Shown: piece after piece, positions 25,150 to 32,865 of the stretch | Position numbering within the stretch: the first letter of the stretch is position 1 | Layout of the letters: each line of letters opens with the position of its first letter | Assembly: GCF_030813695.1 (NCBI RefSeq) | Contig: NZ_JAUSVA010000002.1 | Location: 5,146,001 to 5,210,000 of the forward strand | Direction: 5' to 3' | DNA: 64,000 nucleotides | From: Kitasatospora herbaricolor | GTDB lineage: Bacteria; Actinomycetota; Actinomycetes; Streptomycetales; Streptomycetaceae | Notes under the pieces: model-generated | What the model saw: the letters and a program-made list of their open reading frames with translations, nothing else | Database searches by the model: none | Told to the model about the DNA's origin: nothing | Program-made: the position numbers and the translations under genes

Positions 25150-26022
25150 ATGGACAACCCGCGCTACCGCTCCCTGCCGGCCGGCCTCCCGGACCTCGAC
25201 CGCTGCGCCGTGATGGGCGTGGTCAACGTGACCCCCGACTCCTTCTCGGACGGCGGCCTGTGGCACGACCCGGCGCGCGCCATCGCCCACGGGCTCGCGC
25301 TGCGCGCCAGGGGCGCGGACCTGATCGACGTCGGCGGCGAGTCCACCCGGCCGGGTGCCCGGCGGGTGACCGAGAAGGAGGAGCTGGAGCGGGTCCTGCC
25401 GGTGGTCCGGGAGCTCGCCGAGGCGGGTGTGGTCGTCAGCATCGACACCATGCGGGCGAGCGTGGCCGAACAGGCGGTCGCGGCCGGCGCCCGGCTGGTC
25501 AACGACGTCTCCGGCGGCCTCGCCGACCCGGCGATGGCCGAGGTGGTCGCCGCCACCGGCGCGCCCTTCGTGGTGATGCACTGGCGCGGTCAGTCCGCCG
25601 ACATGGAGAGCCTCGCGGTCTACGGGGACGTGGTCACCGACGTCGTCGCCGAGCTGACCCGGCGGATGGAGGCCCTGCTGGCGGCCGGTGTCCAGGAGCG
25701 GCAGCTGATCCTGGACCCGGGCCTCGGCTTCGCCAAGACCACCGAGCACAACTGGGCCCTGCTCGGCCGGCTGGACGCGCTCACCGCCCTGGGCAGGCCG
25801 GTGCTGGTGGCCGCTTCGCGCAAGCGGTTCCTGGGTACGCTGCTGGCCAACCCGGAAACCGGGGAGCTGCGCCCGGCCCGGGAGCGCGACGACGCGACCG
25901 CCGCGGTGTCGGTACTGTCGGCCGGGGCCGGCGCCTGGGCGGTGCGGGTGCACGACGTGGCCGGGACGGCGGACGCCGTCCGGGTGGTCGCGGCCTGGCA
26001 GCGCGCGGCCCGGCAGGGGTGA
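25150..26022 (+). CDS. folP: Dihydropteroate synthase
   Basis: A 290-residue DHPS, which joins p-aminobenzoate to 6-hydroxymethyl-dihydropterin pyrophosphate and is the sulfonamide target. The N-terminal signature MGVVNVTPDSFSDGG and the pterin-loop DVGGESTRPGA are intact, as is the C-terminal SRKRFLG. GATAAT ends exactly 6 nt before the ATG, so translation is probably leaderless. folB and folK follow after one NTF2-like gene. Confidence 0.95.
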   Translation: MDNPRYRSLPAGLPDLDRCAVMGVVNVTPDSFSDGGLWHDPARAIAHGLALRARGADLIDVGGESTRPGARRVTEKEELERVLPVVRELAEAGVVVSIDTMRASVAEQAVAAGARLVNDVSGGLADPAMAEVVAATGAPFVVMHWRGQSADMESLAVYGDVVTDVVAELTRRMEALLAAGVQERQLILDPGLGFAKTTEHNWALLGRLDALTALGRPVLVAASRKRFLGTLLANPETGELRPARERDDATAAVSVLSAGAGAWAVRVHDVAGTADAVRVVAAWQRAARQG

Positions 26023-26034
26023 GGGCCGGCATGA

Positions 26035-26547
26035 ATGGGAGGGTCTGTGGCAGGTGACGGCAGGTTGAGCGGCGGAACACCGGACCAGCAGGCGGCGGAG
26101 GCCGACCGGGACGCGGTCCTGGCGGCGAACCAGGCGCTGTACGAGGCGCTGGAGACCGGCGACCTGGAGGCGGTCGAGCAGGCCTGGCTCGGGGCCGGGG
26201 AGGCCGACGACAAGGGCGGCGTGGTGTGCGTGCACCCCGGCTGGCCGGTCCTGCGCGGACGGGCCCAGGTCACCCGGTCCTACATGCTGATCATGATGAA
26301 CACCGAGTACATCCAGTTCTTCCTGACCGATGTCGAGGCCGAGGTGCAGGGCGATGTGGCCCTTGTCACCTGCACCGAGAACATCCTCTCCGGCGGCGAG
26401 GCCGAGGAGGAGGGCGAGCTGGGCCCGCTGGTCGGGGGCAAGGTCGTCTCCACCAACCTCTTCCGGCGCACCGCCGACGGCTGGAAGCTCTGGTCCCACC
26501 ACGGTTCACCCGTGCTGACCAGCGGCGACGACGAGGACGAGGACTGA
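26035..26547 (+). CDS. NTF2-like (SnoaL fold) protein in the folate operon
   Basis: A 170-residue protein with the nuclear transport factor 2/SnoaL fold: an N-terminal helix (AANQALYEALETGDLEAVEQAW) followed by strands, and the typical RTADGWKLWSHHGSP end. It starts 12 nt after folP and runs with folB and folK, so it is probably co-expressed with folate genes. The family includes enzymes and binding proteins, and the role here is unknown. The C-terminus is acidic (GDDEDED). The ATG at 26035 has GAGGG 9 nt upstream. A GTG at 26047 behind GGAGGG is an alternative. Confidence 0.78.
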   Translation: MGGSVAGDGRLSGGTPDQQAAEADRDAVLAANQALYEALETGDLEAVEQAWLGAGEADDKGGVVCVHPGWPVLRGRAQVTRSYMLIMMNTEYIQFFLTDVEAEVQGDVALVTCTENILSGGEAEEEGELGPLVGGKVVSTNLFRRTADGWKLWSHHGSPVLTSGDDEDED

Positions 26548-26755
26548 TCCCGGGGGGCCGCGCGGTTGTGCCCCGGGAATCCCCGGACCGGCACCGAACG
26601 TTCACGTCAATCGCCACAGTGGCGTGCGTGACGCCGTGCCGTGCCGGGTAGGACGGTCTGGCGTTGTCCGTGCTCGCAGGTAGATTCGAAGACCGGCGGG
26701 CGACGATGCCCGCCTTCGCCCTGCCCCGGCAGGGCGGCCCGTCCGACTGGGAGCA

Positions 26756-27127
26756 GTGATTCGTTTGCTGGACCGCGTCACCCTGCGGGGTCTGCGTGCC
26801 CGGGGCCACCACGGCGTCTTCGAGCGTGAGCGCGTCGAGGGCCAGACCTTCGTGGTCGACCTCGTGCTGTTCCTGGACACCCGTCCGGCCGCGTCCGGCG
26901 ACGACCTCACCCGCACGGCCCACTACGGCGTCATCGCCGAAGAGGTCACCGCGGTCATCGCGGGTGAGCCCGTCGACCTGATCGAGACGCTCGCCCAGCG
27001 CATCGCCGACCAGTGCCTCAAGCACGATCCGGTCGAGGAGGTCGAGGTGACGGTGCACAAGCCCGACGCCCCGATCACCGTGCCGTTCGACGACGTCACC
27101 GTCACCATCCACCGGGGCCGCGCATGA
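26756..27127 (+). CDS. folB: Dihydroneopterin aldolase
   Basis: A 123-residue DHNA, which cleaves 7,8-dihydroneopterin to 6-hydroxymethyl-dihydropterin and glycolaldehyde. The family segments RGLRARGHHGVFERER and VDLIETLAQRIAD (with the active-site Glu) are present, and the C-terminal strand carries the conserved VHKP (K97). The GTG at 26756 is close behind GGGAG. A TTG three codons on has better spacing, so the exact start is uncertain. The 208-nt gap upstream shows no other gene. folK follows after 42 nt. Confidence 0.93.
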   Translation: MIRLLDRVTLRGLRARGHHGVFERERVEGQTFVVDLVLFLDTRPAASGDDLTRTAHYGVIAEEVTAVIAGEPVDLIETLAQRIADQCLKHDPVEEVEVTVHKPDAPITVPFDDVTVTIHRGRA

Positions 27128-27169
27128 CCTGCGCGCCTAGTCCCGCCGCCCAGCCGCAGAGGGAATCCG

Positions 27170-27769
27170 ATGAGCACCAGTGACCCGACCGCCTCGCCGA
27201 CCACGTTCGACCTGGAGCGCAGGGTCGACTCGGCGGACACCACCCTGCACAACCCGCGCTACGCCGTGATCGCCCTCGGCAGCAACCTCGGCAACCGGCT
27301 GGAGACCCTCCAGGGGGCCGTGGACGCGCTCGCCGACACCCCCGGGCTGCGCATCAAGGCCGTCTCCGCCGTCTACGAGACGGAGGCCCTCGGCGGCCCC
27401 GAGGAGCAGCCCAACTACTACAACGCGGTGGTCGTGCTGCGCACCACCCTGCCGCCGCACTCCCTGCTGGAGCGGGGCAACGCGGTCGAGGACGCCTTCG
27501 GCCGGGTCCGTACCGTCCGCTGGGGCCCGCGCACCCTGGACGTCGACATCCTCGCCTACGAGGGCGTCACCAGCGACGACCCGGAGCTGCTGCTGCCGCA
27601 CCCGCGCTCGCACGAGCGGGCCTTCGTGCTCGCCCCGTGGCTGGACGCCGACCCCAAGGCGGAGCTGCCGGGCCTCGGCCTGGTCGCCGACCTGCTGGAC
27701 GACCTCGGCGGGGAGGACGCCCAGGGCGTCCGCCGGCGCGACGACATCAACCTGCGGCTGCCCGAGTAG
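27170..27769 (+). CDS. folK: 2-amino-4-hydroxy-6-hydroxymethyldihydropteridine diphosphokinase
   Basis: A 199-residue HPPK, which transfers pyrophosphate from ATP to hydroxymethyl-dihydropterin. The ALGSNLGNR start of the fold and the signature RWGPRTLDVDILAYEG are intact. There is an N-terminal extension of about 30 residues before the conserved domain. It completes the folB-folK pair and is followed by the DUF3180 gene, as in mycobacteria. Confidence 0.95.
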   Translation: MSTSDPTASPTTFDLERRVDSADTTLHNPRYAVIALGSNLGNRLETLQGAVDALADTPGLRIKAVSAVYETEALGGPEEQPNYYNAVVVLRTTLPPHSLLERGNAVEDAFGRVRTVRWGPRTLDVDILAYEGVTSDDPELLLPHPRSHERAFVLAPWLDADPKAELPGLGLVADLLDDLGGEDAQGVRRRDDINLRLPE

Positions 27770-27984
27770 GACACCGCCGTCCGGCCGCGGCGGGCGGGCG
27801 CCCGCCCCGCGCCGGACCGGGGGCGCCCGGACGGCGGGCTTCGGCCCGGCAGGAACTAGCGGGGGCTCCCGGCCGTACGAGTAGGTGTCCGCACGGCCGG
27901 GCCCGATACGGTGGCCTGGCGCCGCCGCCGCGCCCCCCGGTGCGGCCGCCCCTCTCTCCGGCATCCGGGAAGGACCTCGTCCGC

Positions 27985-28473
27985 GTGAAGCTGCTCCGCA
28001 TCCGTCTGCTGGTCGCCATCACCGCCGTCACGACGGCGCTGTCCTGGGCCGGTGCCAGGTTGTGGGCCTCGTTGGACACCCTGCCCGGCGTGCCCGCGGC
28101 GGCGCCCCTCGTCCTGGCGGCGGTCGCGGTGGTGCTGCTGGCCACCGCCCTCTCGCTGCGCTCCCGGCTGAAGGCGGCCCGCGAGCGGCAGCCCGGCGCC
28201 AAGGGCGTCGACCCGCTGGGCGCCGCCCGGGCCCTGGTCCTGGGGCAGGCGAGCGCGCTGGTCTCGGCCGTGGTGACGGGGATCTACGCCGGGATGGGCA
28301 TCGAGCTGCTGACCGAGCTGGACGTCGCCGCCCGCCGGGGCCAGGCCGTCACGGCCGGCTTCGCGGTGCTCGCCGGGGTGGCCGTGATGGCGGCCGCGCT
28401 CTGGCTGCAGCACATCTGCAAGCTGCCCGAGGACCACGACGACCCGACCGCCCGGGCGGCCCAGCCACGCTGA
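27985..28473 (+). CDS. DUF3180 integral membrane protein
   Basis: A 162-residue protein with four predicted transmembrane helices, of the DUF3180 family that regularly follows folK in actinobacteria. The function is unknown. The GTG at 27985 has GGGAAGGAC about 11 nt upstream. The 215-nt gap from folK is GC-rich and has no evident gene. Confidence 0.8.
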   Translation: MKLLRIRLLVAITAVTTALSWAGARLWASLDTLPGVPAAAPLVLAAVAVVLLATALSLRSRLKAARERQPGAKGVDPLGAARALVLGQASALVSAVVTGIYAGMGIELLTELDVAARRGQAVTAGFAVLAGVAVMAAALWLQHICKLPEDHDDPTARAAQPR

Positions 28474-28658
28474 CGGGCGCCCCGCGCGCCGTCCTCGGGT
28501 CCCTCCCGCCGGCGCACCTTCGCGCTGCTCCGCCGCCGTCCCGCCCACCGTCCAGCCCGCTGTCCGGGCGGCCCGGGCGGCGACGCAGGAGAGGCCCGTG
28601 CCACCGTTAACGGCACCCTGGGCTGACACGGCCCCAATTCGCACGCTAGTTTCTTGGC

Positions 28659-29927
28659 ATGTCTCGCGGACGTCATCGTCATTCCTCCGTCCTCGGCCGG
28701 GCCGTTCCCCCCACCGCCGCCGCCGTTCTCGTCGTGGCCGCCGTGACCGCACTGGTATTCAGTCAGGACCCGCTCCTGGTCAGGTCGGTGGGCGTGGCGG
28801 CCGTGCTGGCCGCACTGGGGATCGCGCTCCTGCTGCGCCAGCGCGACCGCGCGGCCCGGGCCGCCGCCGACGTGGCCGCCGCCCAAAGACTGCGGGCGGA
28901 GGAGCGGTTCGAGGAACAACTCGCCGAGACCGAGTACGCGGCCGAGGTCGCCGAGGAGCGGGCCACCCGCTTCGGGCGCCGGCTGACGGCGGAGAAGTCC
29001 CGGCTGGCGAAGGCCGAGACCGAGATCGCCCGGCTGCTGCGCGAGCGCGCCGTGGCCGTCGCCGAGCAGGCCCTCAAGGAGGCCGAGGCGACCCAGCGGG
29101 CGCTCGCCGCGGCTCGCCCCAAGTACCCGGCCAGCCCGGCCGCCTACGTCCGCGCGGCGTCCGTCCTGCGGCACCTGGAGCGCCGGGCGGCGGCCGCGGA
29201 GGCCCAGCGCGAGCGCGCGGAGCGGGCCCGGCCCGTCCTGCGGGCGCGCAGCCTGCCTGCCGCGCCCGCGCCCACGCCGGCGGTGCCCGCCCCCTCGCTG
29301 GCCCGCACGGTCGCCGCCGCGGCGGCCGCCGCGGCCCCGGCGCCCGCGCCGGTGGTGCCCGCGCAGCCCGTCCCCGGGGCCGCTGTGCCCGCCGTGCAGC
29401 CCGAGCGGGGCCCGGTGGAGGCCCCGGCCGCAGCGGCCGCCGAGCGGCCCGCCACGGGCGCCCGGGCGGTCGGCGCGGCGCCGGTCCGTCCGGTGCTCAC
29501 CGCCACCGTGGAGCAGTTGGGCGGTGCCCCGGCCACCGCGGTCGTCCGCGCCGAGCGCCAGCGGCCGCGCACCCCGCAGGCCGGGGCCGGCCGGGGCCAG
29601 AACTTCAGCTTCTTCGGCCGCGGCGGCGCCGCCGTCCGCGCGGCCGCCCCGGCACCGGCCGTGGGCAGCGTCTCGGAACTGGGCGACCGGACCGACCTGG
29701 CGGACGTGCTGGGCGACGAGGCGATCGCCGCGGGCGCCGGCTTCGGTACCCGGCCGGCGGCCGGCGACGGCCCGGCCGACGGGACGGCCGTCGACGCCGC
29801 CGCGACCGCCGGGGCGGCGGCCGGCCCGGAGCCGGTCCCGGGGACGGCCGGGCCCGGGGTGGTCGACCTGTCGGCCGAGGACGAGACGGAGTACATCGAG
29901 CTGCCCGAGCTGCGCGCCAGTCGCTGA
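28659..29927 (+). CDS. Coiled-coil membrane protein of unknown function
   Basis: A 422-residue protein not recognised by function. Two N-terminal transmembrane helices (about 17-36 and 42-60) are followed by a charged alpha-helical coiled coil (about 65-155, rich in E/R/A). After that comes a long Ala/Pro/Val-rich, probably disordered region, and an acidic C-terminus (EDETEYIELPELRASR). The layout suggests a membrane-tethered cytoplasmic scaffold. A promoter cTGACAC-17 nt-TAGTTT (28624-28652) ends 6 nt before the ATG and there is no ribosome site, so the mRNA is probably leaderless. Confidence 0.7.
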   Translation: MSRGRHRHSSVLGRAVPPTAAAVLVVAAVTALVFSQDPLLVRSVGVAAVLAALGIALLLRQRDRAARAAADVAAAQRLRAEERFEEQLAETEYAAEVAEERATRFGRRLTAEKSRLAKAETEIARLLRERAVAVAEQALKEAEATQRALAAARPKYPASPAAYVRAASVLRHLERRAAAAEAQRERAERARPVLRARSLPAAPAPTPAVPAPSLARTVAAAAAAAAPAPAPVVPAQPVPGAAVPAVQPERGPVEAPAAAAAERPATGARAVGAAPVRPVLTATVEQLGGAPATAVVRAERQRPRTPQAGAGRGQNFSFFGRGGAAVRAAAPAPAVGSVSELGDRTDLADVLGDEAIAAGAGFGTRPAAGDGPADGTAVDAAATAGAAAGPEPVPGTAGPGVVDLSAEDETEYIELPELRASR

Positions 29928-29941
29928 GCGCGGGACGCGAA

Positions 29942-29985
29942 GACGCCGGAGGCCCGGCCCCCTCGGGGGCCGGGCCTCCGGCGTC
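29942..29985. terminator. Bidirectional terminator before terD
   Basis: A perfect 20-bp stem with a CTCG loop lies between the convergent coiled-coil gene and terD. It is the longest uninterrupted stem in the window. Confidence 0.8.
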
Positions 29986-30000
29986 GTGGTCCGGGCTCGG

Positions 30001-30576
30001 TCAGAGCTGGACGCCGAAGTCCTGGGCGATCCCGGCCAGGCCGGAGGCGTAGCCCTGGCCGACGGCGCGGAACTTCCACTCGGCGCCGTTGCGGTAGAGC
30101 TCGCCGAAGATCATGGCGGTCTCGGTGGCCGCGTCCTCGGAGAGGTCGTAGCGGGCGATCTCGGCGCCGCCGGCCGCGTTGAGCACGCGGATGTAGGCGT
30201 TGCGGACCTGGCCGAAGCTCTGCGAGCGGGCCACCGCGTCGTAGATCGAGACCGGGAAGGTGATCTTCGCGGCCTCGGCGGGCAGGCCGGCGAGGTTGAC
30301 GTTGATCGCCTCGTCGTCGCCGGCGCCCTCGCCGGTGCGGTTGTCACCGGTGTGCACCACGGTGCTGTCCGGGGTGCTGGTGTTGTTGAAGAACACGAAG
30401 TGGCTGTTGGACAGGACCTTGCCGTCCGCGTTCAGCACGATCGCGCTGGCGTCGAGGTCGAATTCCGCGCCGGTCGTGGTCCGGACGTCCCAGCCGAGGC
30501 CGACGGTGACCGCGGACAGGCCGGGGGCCTCCTTGGTCAGCGAGACGTTGCCACCCTTGGAGAGGCTCACTGGCAT
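30001..30576 (-). CDS. TerD-family calcium-binding stress protein
   Basis: A 191-residue TerD/CABP protein, matching the family from the start (PVSLSKGGNVSLTKEAP) to the end. The calcium-binding acidic clusters DLDASA and GDNRTGEGAGDDEAI are conserved. TerD proteins are associated with tellurite and general stress resistance, and in Streptomyces with calcium-related development. AAGGGA lies 11 nt before the ATG. It stands alone, with no TerB/TerC neighbour. The 197-nt gap to the next gene upstream is AT-richer than average, consistent with a promoter. Confidence 0.92.
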   Translation of the reverse strand: MPVSLSKGGNVSLTKEAPGLSAVTVGLGWDVRTTTGAEFDLDASAIVLNADGKVLSNSHFVFFNNTSTPDSTVVHTGDNRTGEGAGDDEAINVNLAGLPAEAAKITFPVSIYDAVARSQSFGQVRNAYIRVLNAAGGAEIARYDLSEDAATETAMIFGELYRNGAEWKFRAVGQGYASGLAGIAQDFGVQL

Positions 30577-30773
30577 GGTGATTGCTGTCCCTTCGTTGCT
30601 TTGCCGGAGATAACGCGAGAGTAGCGGGGCTTGGTTCCGCAGCCGGGCTTCTAAATTCTTTTGGTCGAATGAAGTTTGAGCAATGGGCAGATCAATCACC
30701 GGTGTCCGATGCCGGTCGGGCCGCCCGGGCCCGGTTGGTCCGGGTGATTTCCTTCGTGTCCGGGCCGATCTCC

Positions 30774-31271
30774 TCAGATCCGTGGGAAGCGCCCCTGGAC
30801 GGTCCAGATGTTCGGATTGTCGGCCAGTTCGGGGTGCATGTCGAAGAGGTCGGCGAGGGTGTCCTGCAGGAAATCCCTGGCCTCGCGCCGGAGCTCGGAG
30901 TGCCGCACCACCACCGGCGGTTCGTCGGGCAGCCAGGTCGCGCCGACCTCCACCCAGTTGAAGCGGCGGGCGAACCGGAGCAGCTCGGTGTTCTGGGTGA
31001 AGTCCAGGTCGGCGGTCTGCACCCGGGCGGCCCGGTTGCCGTCGGGGTCGCGGTCCAGCTCCTCGGCGATGTCGCAGAGCGCCCAGGCGAAGTCGAGCAC
31101 CGGCACCCATCCCCAGGCTGTGGACAACTCCCCGTCGTCGGCGTCGAGGAAGACGTCGCCGCAGAACAGGTCGTACCGCAGGGTGCGCACGGAGGCGTTG
31201 CGGTAGTCCGTCTGCGGGGGGTCGGGGAAGCGGTTGGACAGGGAGTAGCCGAGCTCGATCACGTACGCCAT
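30774..31271 (-). CDS. Conserved hypothetical protein
   Basis: A 165-residue soluble acidic protein without signal peptide or transmembrane segment. I do not recognise the family. Distinctive features are the aromatic-rich middle (TAWGWVPVLDFAWAL) and a helical C-terminal half (ARDFLQDTLADLFDMHPEL). Codon use fits its neighbours. It is divergent from arfB and lies upstream of terD on the same strand. Confidence 0.65.
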   Translation of the reverse strand: MAYVIELGYSLSNRFPDPPQTDYRNASVRTLRYDLFCGDVFLDADDGELSTAWGWVPVLDFAWALCDIAEELDRDPDGNRAARVQTADLDFTQNTELLRFARRFNWVEVGATWLPDEPPVVVRHSELRREARDFLQDTLADLFDMHPELADNPNIWTVQGRFPRI

Positions 31272-31408
31272 TGTCGGGGCTGCGGACGGCTGTGGATAAC
31301 CGTCGGGCGCCGGCCCGGGCCCGGGGGCGTCCGGGGCCGGGCGGGGCCGTCCCGGGCCGGCCGGATAACCGGGTGACCCCGGGCCGCCGGGCGCGGGATG
31401 ATGGGGCC

Positions 31409-31840
31409 ATGCCTGAGCCCATCCGCGTACGGGGATCGGTGGTCGTCCCCGACGCCGAGCTCGTCTGGCGCTTCTCCCGTTCCTCCGGTCCCGGCGGACA
31501 GCACGTCAACACCTCGGACACCCAGGTCGAGCTGCGCTACGACCTGGCGGCCTCGGCGGCCCTGCCCGAGGTGTGGAAGCAGCGCGCCCTGGAGCGGCTC
31601 GCGAACCGGCTGGTGGACGGCCGGGTGCTGGTGGTGAAGGCCTCCGAGCACCGCTCGCAGTGGCGCAACCGGGAGGTCGCGGCCGCCCGGCTGGCCTCGC
31701 TGCTGGGCGAGGCCACCGCCCCGCCGCCGAAGACCCGGCGGGCGACCAGGCCCAGCAAGGGCATGGTCGAGCGGCGGCTGTTCAACAAGCGGCACCGCTC
31801 CGAGCTGAAGCAGGGACGGCGGCTGCAGCGCGGCGACTAG
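31409..31840 (+). CDS. arfB: Ribosome rescue hydrolase ArfB (YaeJ/ICT1 type)
   Basis: A 143-residue peptidyl-tRNA hydrolase that frees ribosomes stalled without a stop codon. The catalytic GGQ (29-31, in GPGGQHVNT) is intact, and the C-terminal basic tail (RLFNKRHRSELKQGRRLQR) is the part that enters the empty mRNA channel. The length is typical, and there is no codon-recognition domain, so it is not a normal release factor. GATGAT (31397-31402) ends 6 nt before the ATG, which suggests a leaderless mRNA. Confidence 0.92.
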   Translation: MPEPIRVRGSVVVPDAELVWRFSRSSGPGGQHVNTSDTQVELRYDLAASAALPEVWKQRALERLANRLVDGRVLVVKASEHRSQWRNREVAAARLASLLGEATAPPPKTRRATRPSKGMVERRLFNKRHRSELKQGRRLQRGD

Positions 31841-31929
31841 GCCGCGACGCTCGACGCCCCGGCCCGGCCCGGCCCCACGGCCCCGGCGCGAGGCCGGGAC
31901 GCCCCGTACGGCGCCGTCGCCGCGCGGGC

Positions 31930-32475
31930 TCAGCCGAGCCGGCGGTAGCCGCCCCGGAAGTACAGCAGCGGGTTGCCGCCGGGGTCGGGCACGCGTGCCT
32001 CCAGGACCCGGCCGAGCAGCAGGGTGTGGTCGCCGGCGGCTATCCGCTGCTCGGTGCGGCACTCGACGGTGGCCAGCGCCCGGTCGATCAGCGGCGCGCC
32101 GCTGAGCGGGCCGCGCCGGTGCGGGGTGTCCGCGAACAGCAGCCGGTCGCTGAGCCGGCCCTTCATGGCGAAGCGCGAGCCGAGGGCCTTGTGCTCCTCG
32201 CCGAGCAGCGAGACGGCCCAGGTGTCGACCCGGGAGAGCACCTCGTCCATCCGGGAGTCCTCGCGGACCGAGATCAGCACGAGCGGCGGCTCCAGGGACA
32301 CGGAGAGGAACGACGTCGCGGTCATGCCGACGTCCTCGCCGTTGGCCCCTTCCTCGGGGTCGTGGACGGTCACCAGCGTCACGCCGGCGGCGAGCTGGGA
32401 CAGGGCGGCCCGGAACTCGTCGGGCGTCGCGAGGGGGGCAGCGGCGGGCTGCGGGGACGAGTACACGTACCGCAC
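31930..32475 (-). CDS. Flavin reductase-like FMN-binding protein
   Basis: A 181-residue protein of the flavin reductase-like (split-barrel FMN-binding) family. It has the typical GMTATSFLSVSLEPPLVLISV segment in two parts and an end pattern NPLLYFRGGYRRL. Such proteins supply reduced FMN or FAD to partner monooxygenases, but no partner is nearby. The start is a GTG without an obvious ribosome site, and a GTG three codons later is possible. It is convergent with arfB. Confidence 0.85.
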   Translation of the reverse strand: MRYVYSSPQPAAAPLATPDEFRAALSQLAAGVTLVTVHDPEEGANGEDVGMTATSFLSVSLEPPLVLISVREDSRMDEVLSRVDTWAVSLLGEEHKALGSRFAMKGRLSDRLLFADTPHRRGPLSGAPLIDRALATVECRTEQRIAAGDHTLLLGRVLEARVPDPGGNPLLYFRGGYRRLG

Positions 32476-32639
32476 GGTAGCCGCCGGCCGGCCGGAGCGG
32501 CATCGGGCCCTGGTCGTAGGACCATCGGTCCGGGCCGGCCCGGGAGGCGGCGGATCGGGCCGGCCGAGGGGGTTCGTTCACCCCCAGGGGTGAACGGGAG
32601 GGCCTGCCGGCCGCCGGGAGGCTTCAGGGGCCGGGCCGG

Positions 32640-32865
32640 GTGACCGACCATCTGAAAGGTCGCGAAAGGTCGCGATGTGGCGATATGTCCGGTTATTGGA
32701 CGGATGAACTGAATAAGGGTGCATAACTATCGTGTGATTTGGGTCACAAGTGGGCGCCTATTGCTGACCGAGAGTGCCGATCGTTGTGCTCCCTGTGATT
32801 CAGTTCTTCTGGCAATCGGACGATAACCAATCAAGAACTATCCGAAGCAGCCGGGGAGCCCCCGC
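32640..32865 (+). promoter_or_regulatory. cdgB upstream region
   Basis: The 390-bp gap before cdgB becomes markedly AT-rich from about 32640. It has a tandem 10-bp repeat GAAAGGTCGC (32654-32663 and 32664-32673), a Crp-type palindrome (32733-32748, listed separately), a sequence resembling a BldD box with two mismatches (32764-32778), and a 7-bp inverted repeat AGTTCTT/AAGAACT (32802-32808 and 32833-32839) in the leader. The first part, 32476-32640, shows nothing clear. Confidence 0.55.
32733..32748. promoter_or_regulatory. Crp (cAMP receptor protein) type site
   Basis: TGTGATTTGGGTCACA is an exact TGTGA-N6-TCACA palindrome and fits the S. coelicolor Crp pattern GTG-N6-GNCAC. It lies 118 nt upstream of the cdgB start codon. 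Confidence 0.7.

Noticed and set aside
28600..28620. A GTTAAC-centred palindrome before the coiled-coil gene as an operator
   Set aside because: Too short (10 bp) for a claim by itself.
32764..32778. A definite BldD box upstream of cdgB
   Set aside because: Two mismatches in conserved positions; mentioned as possible only.
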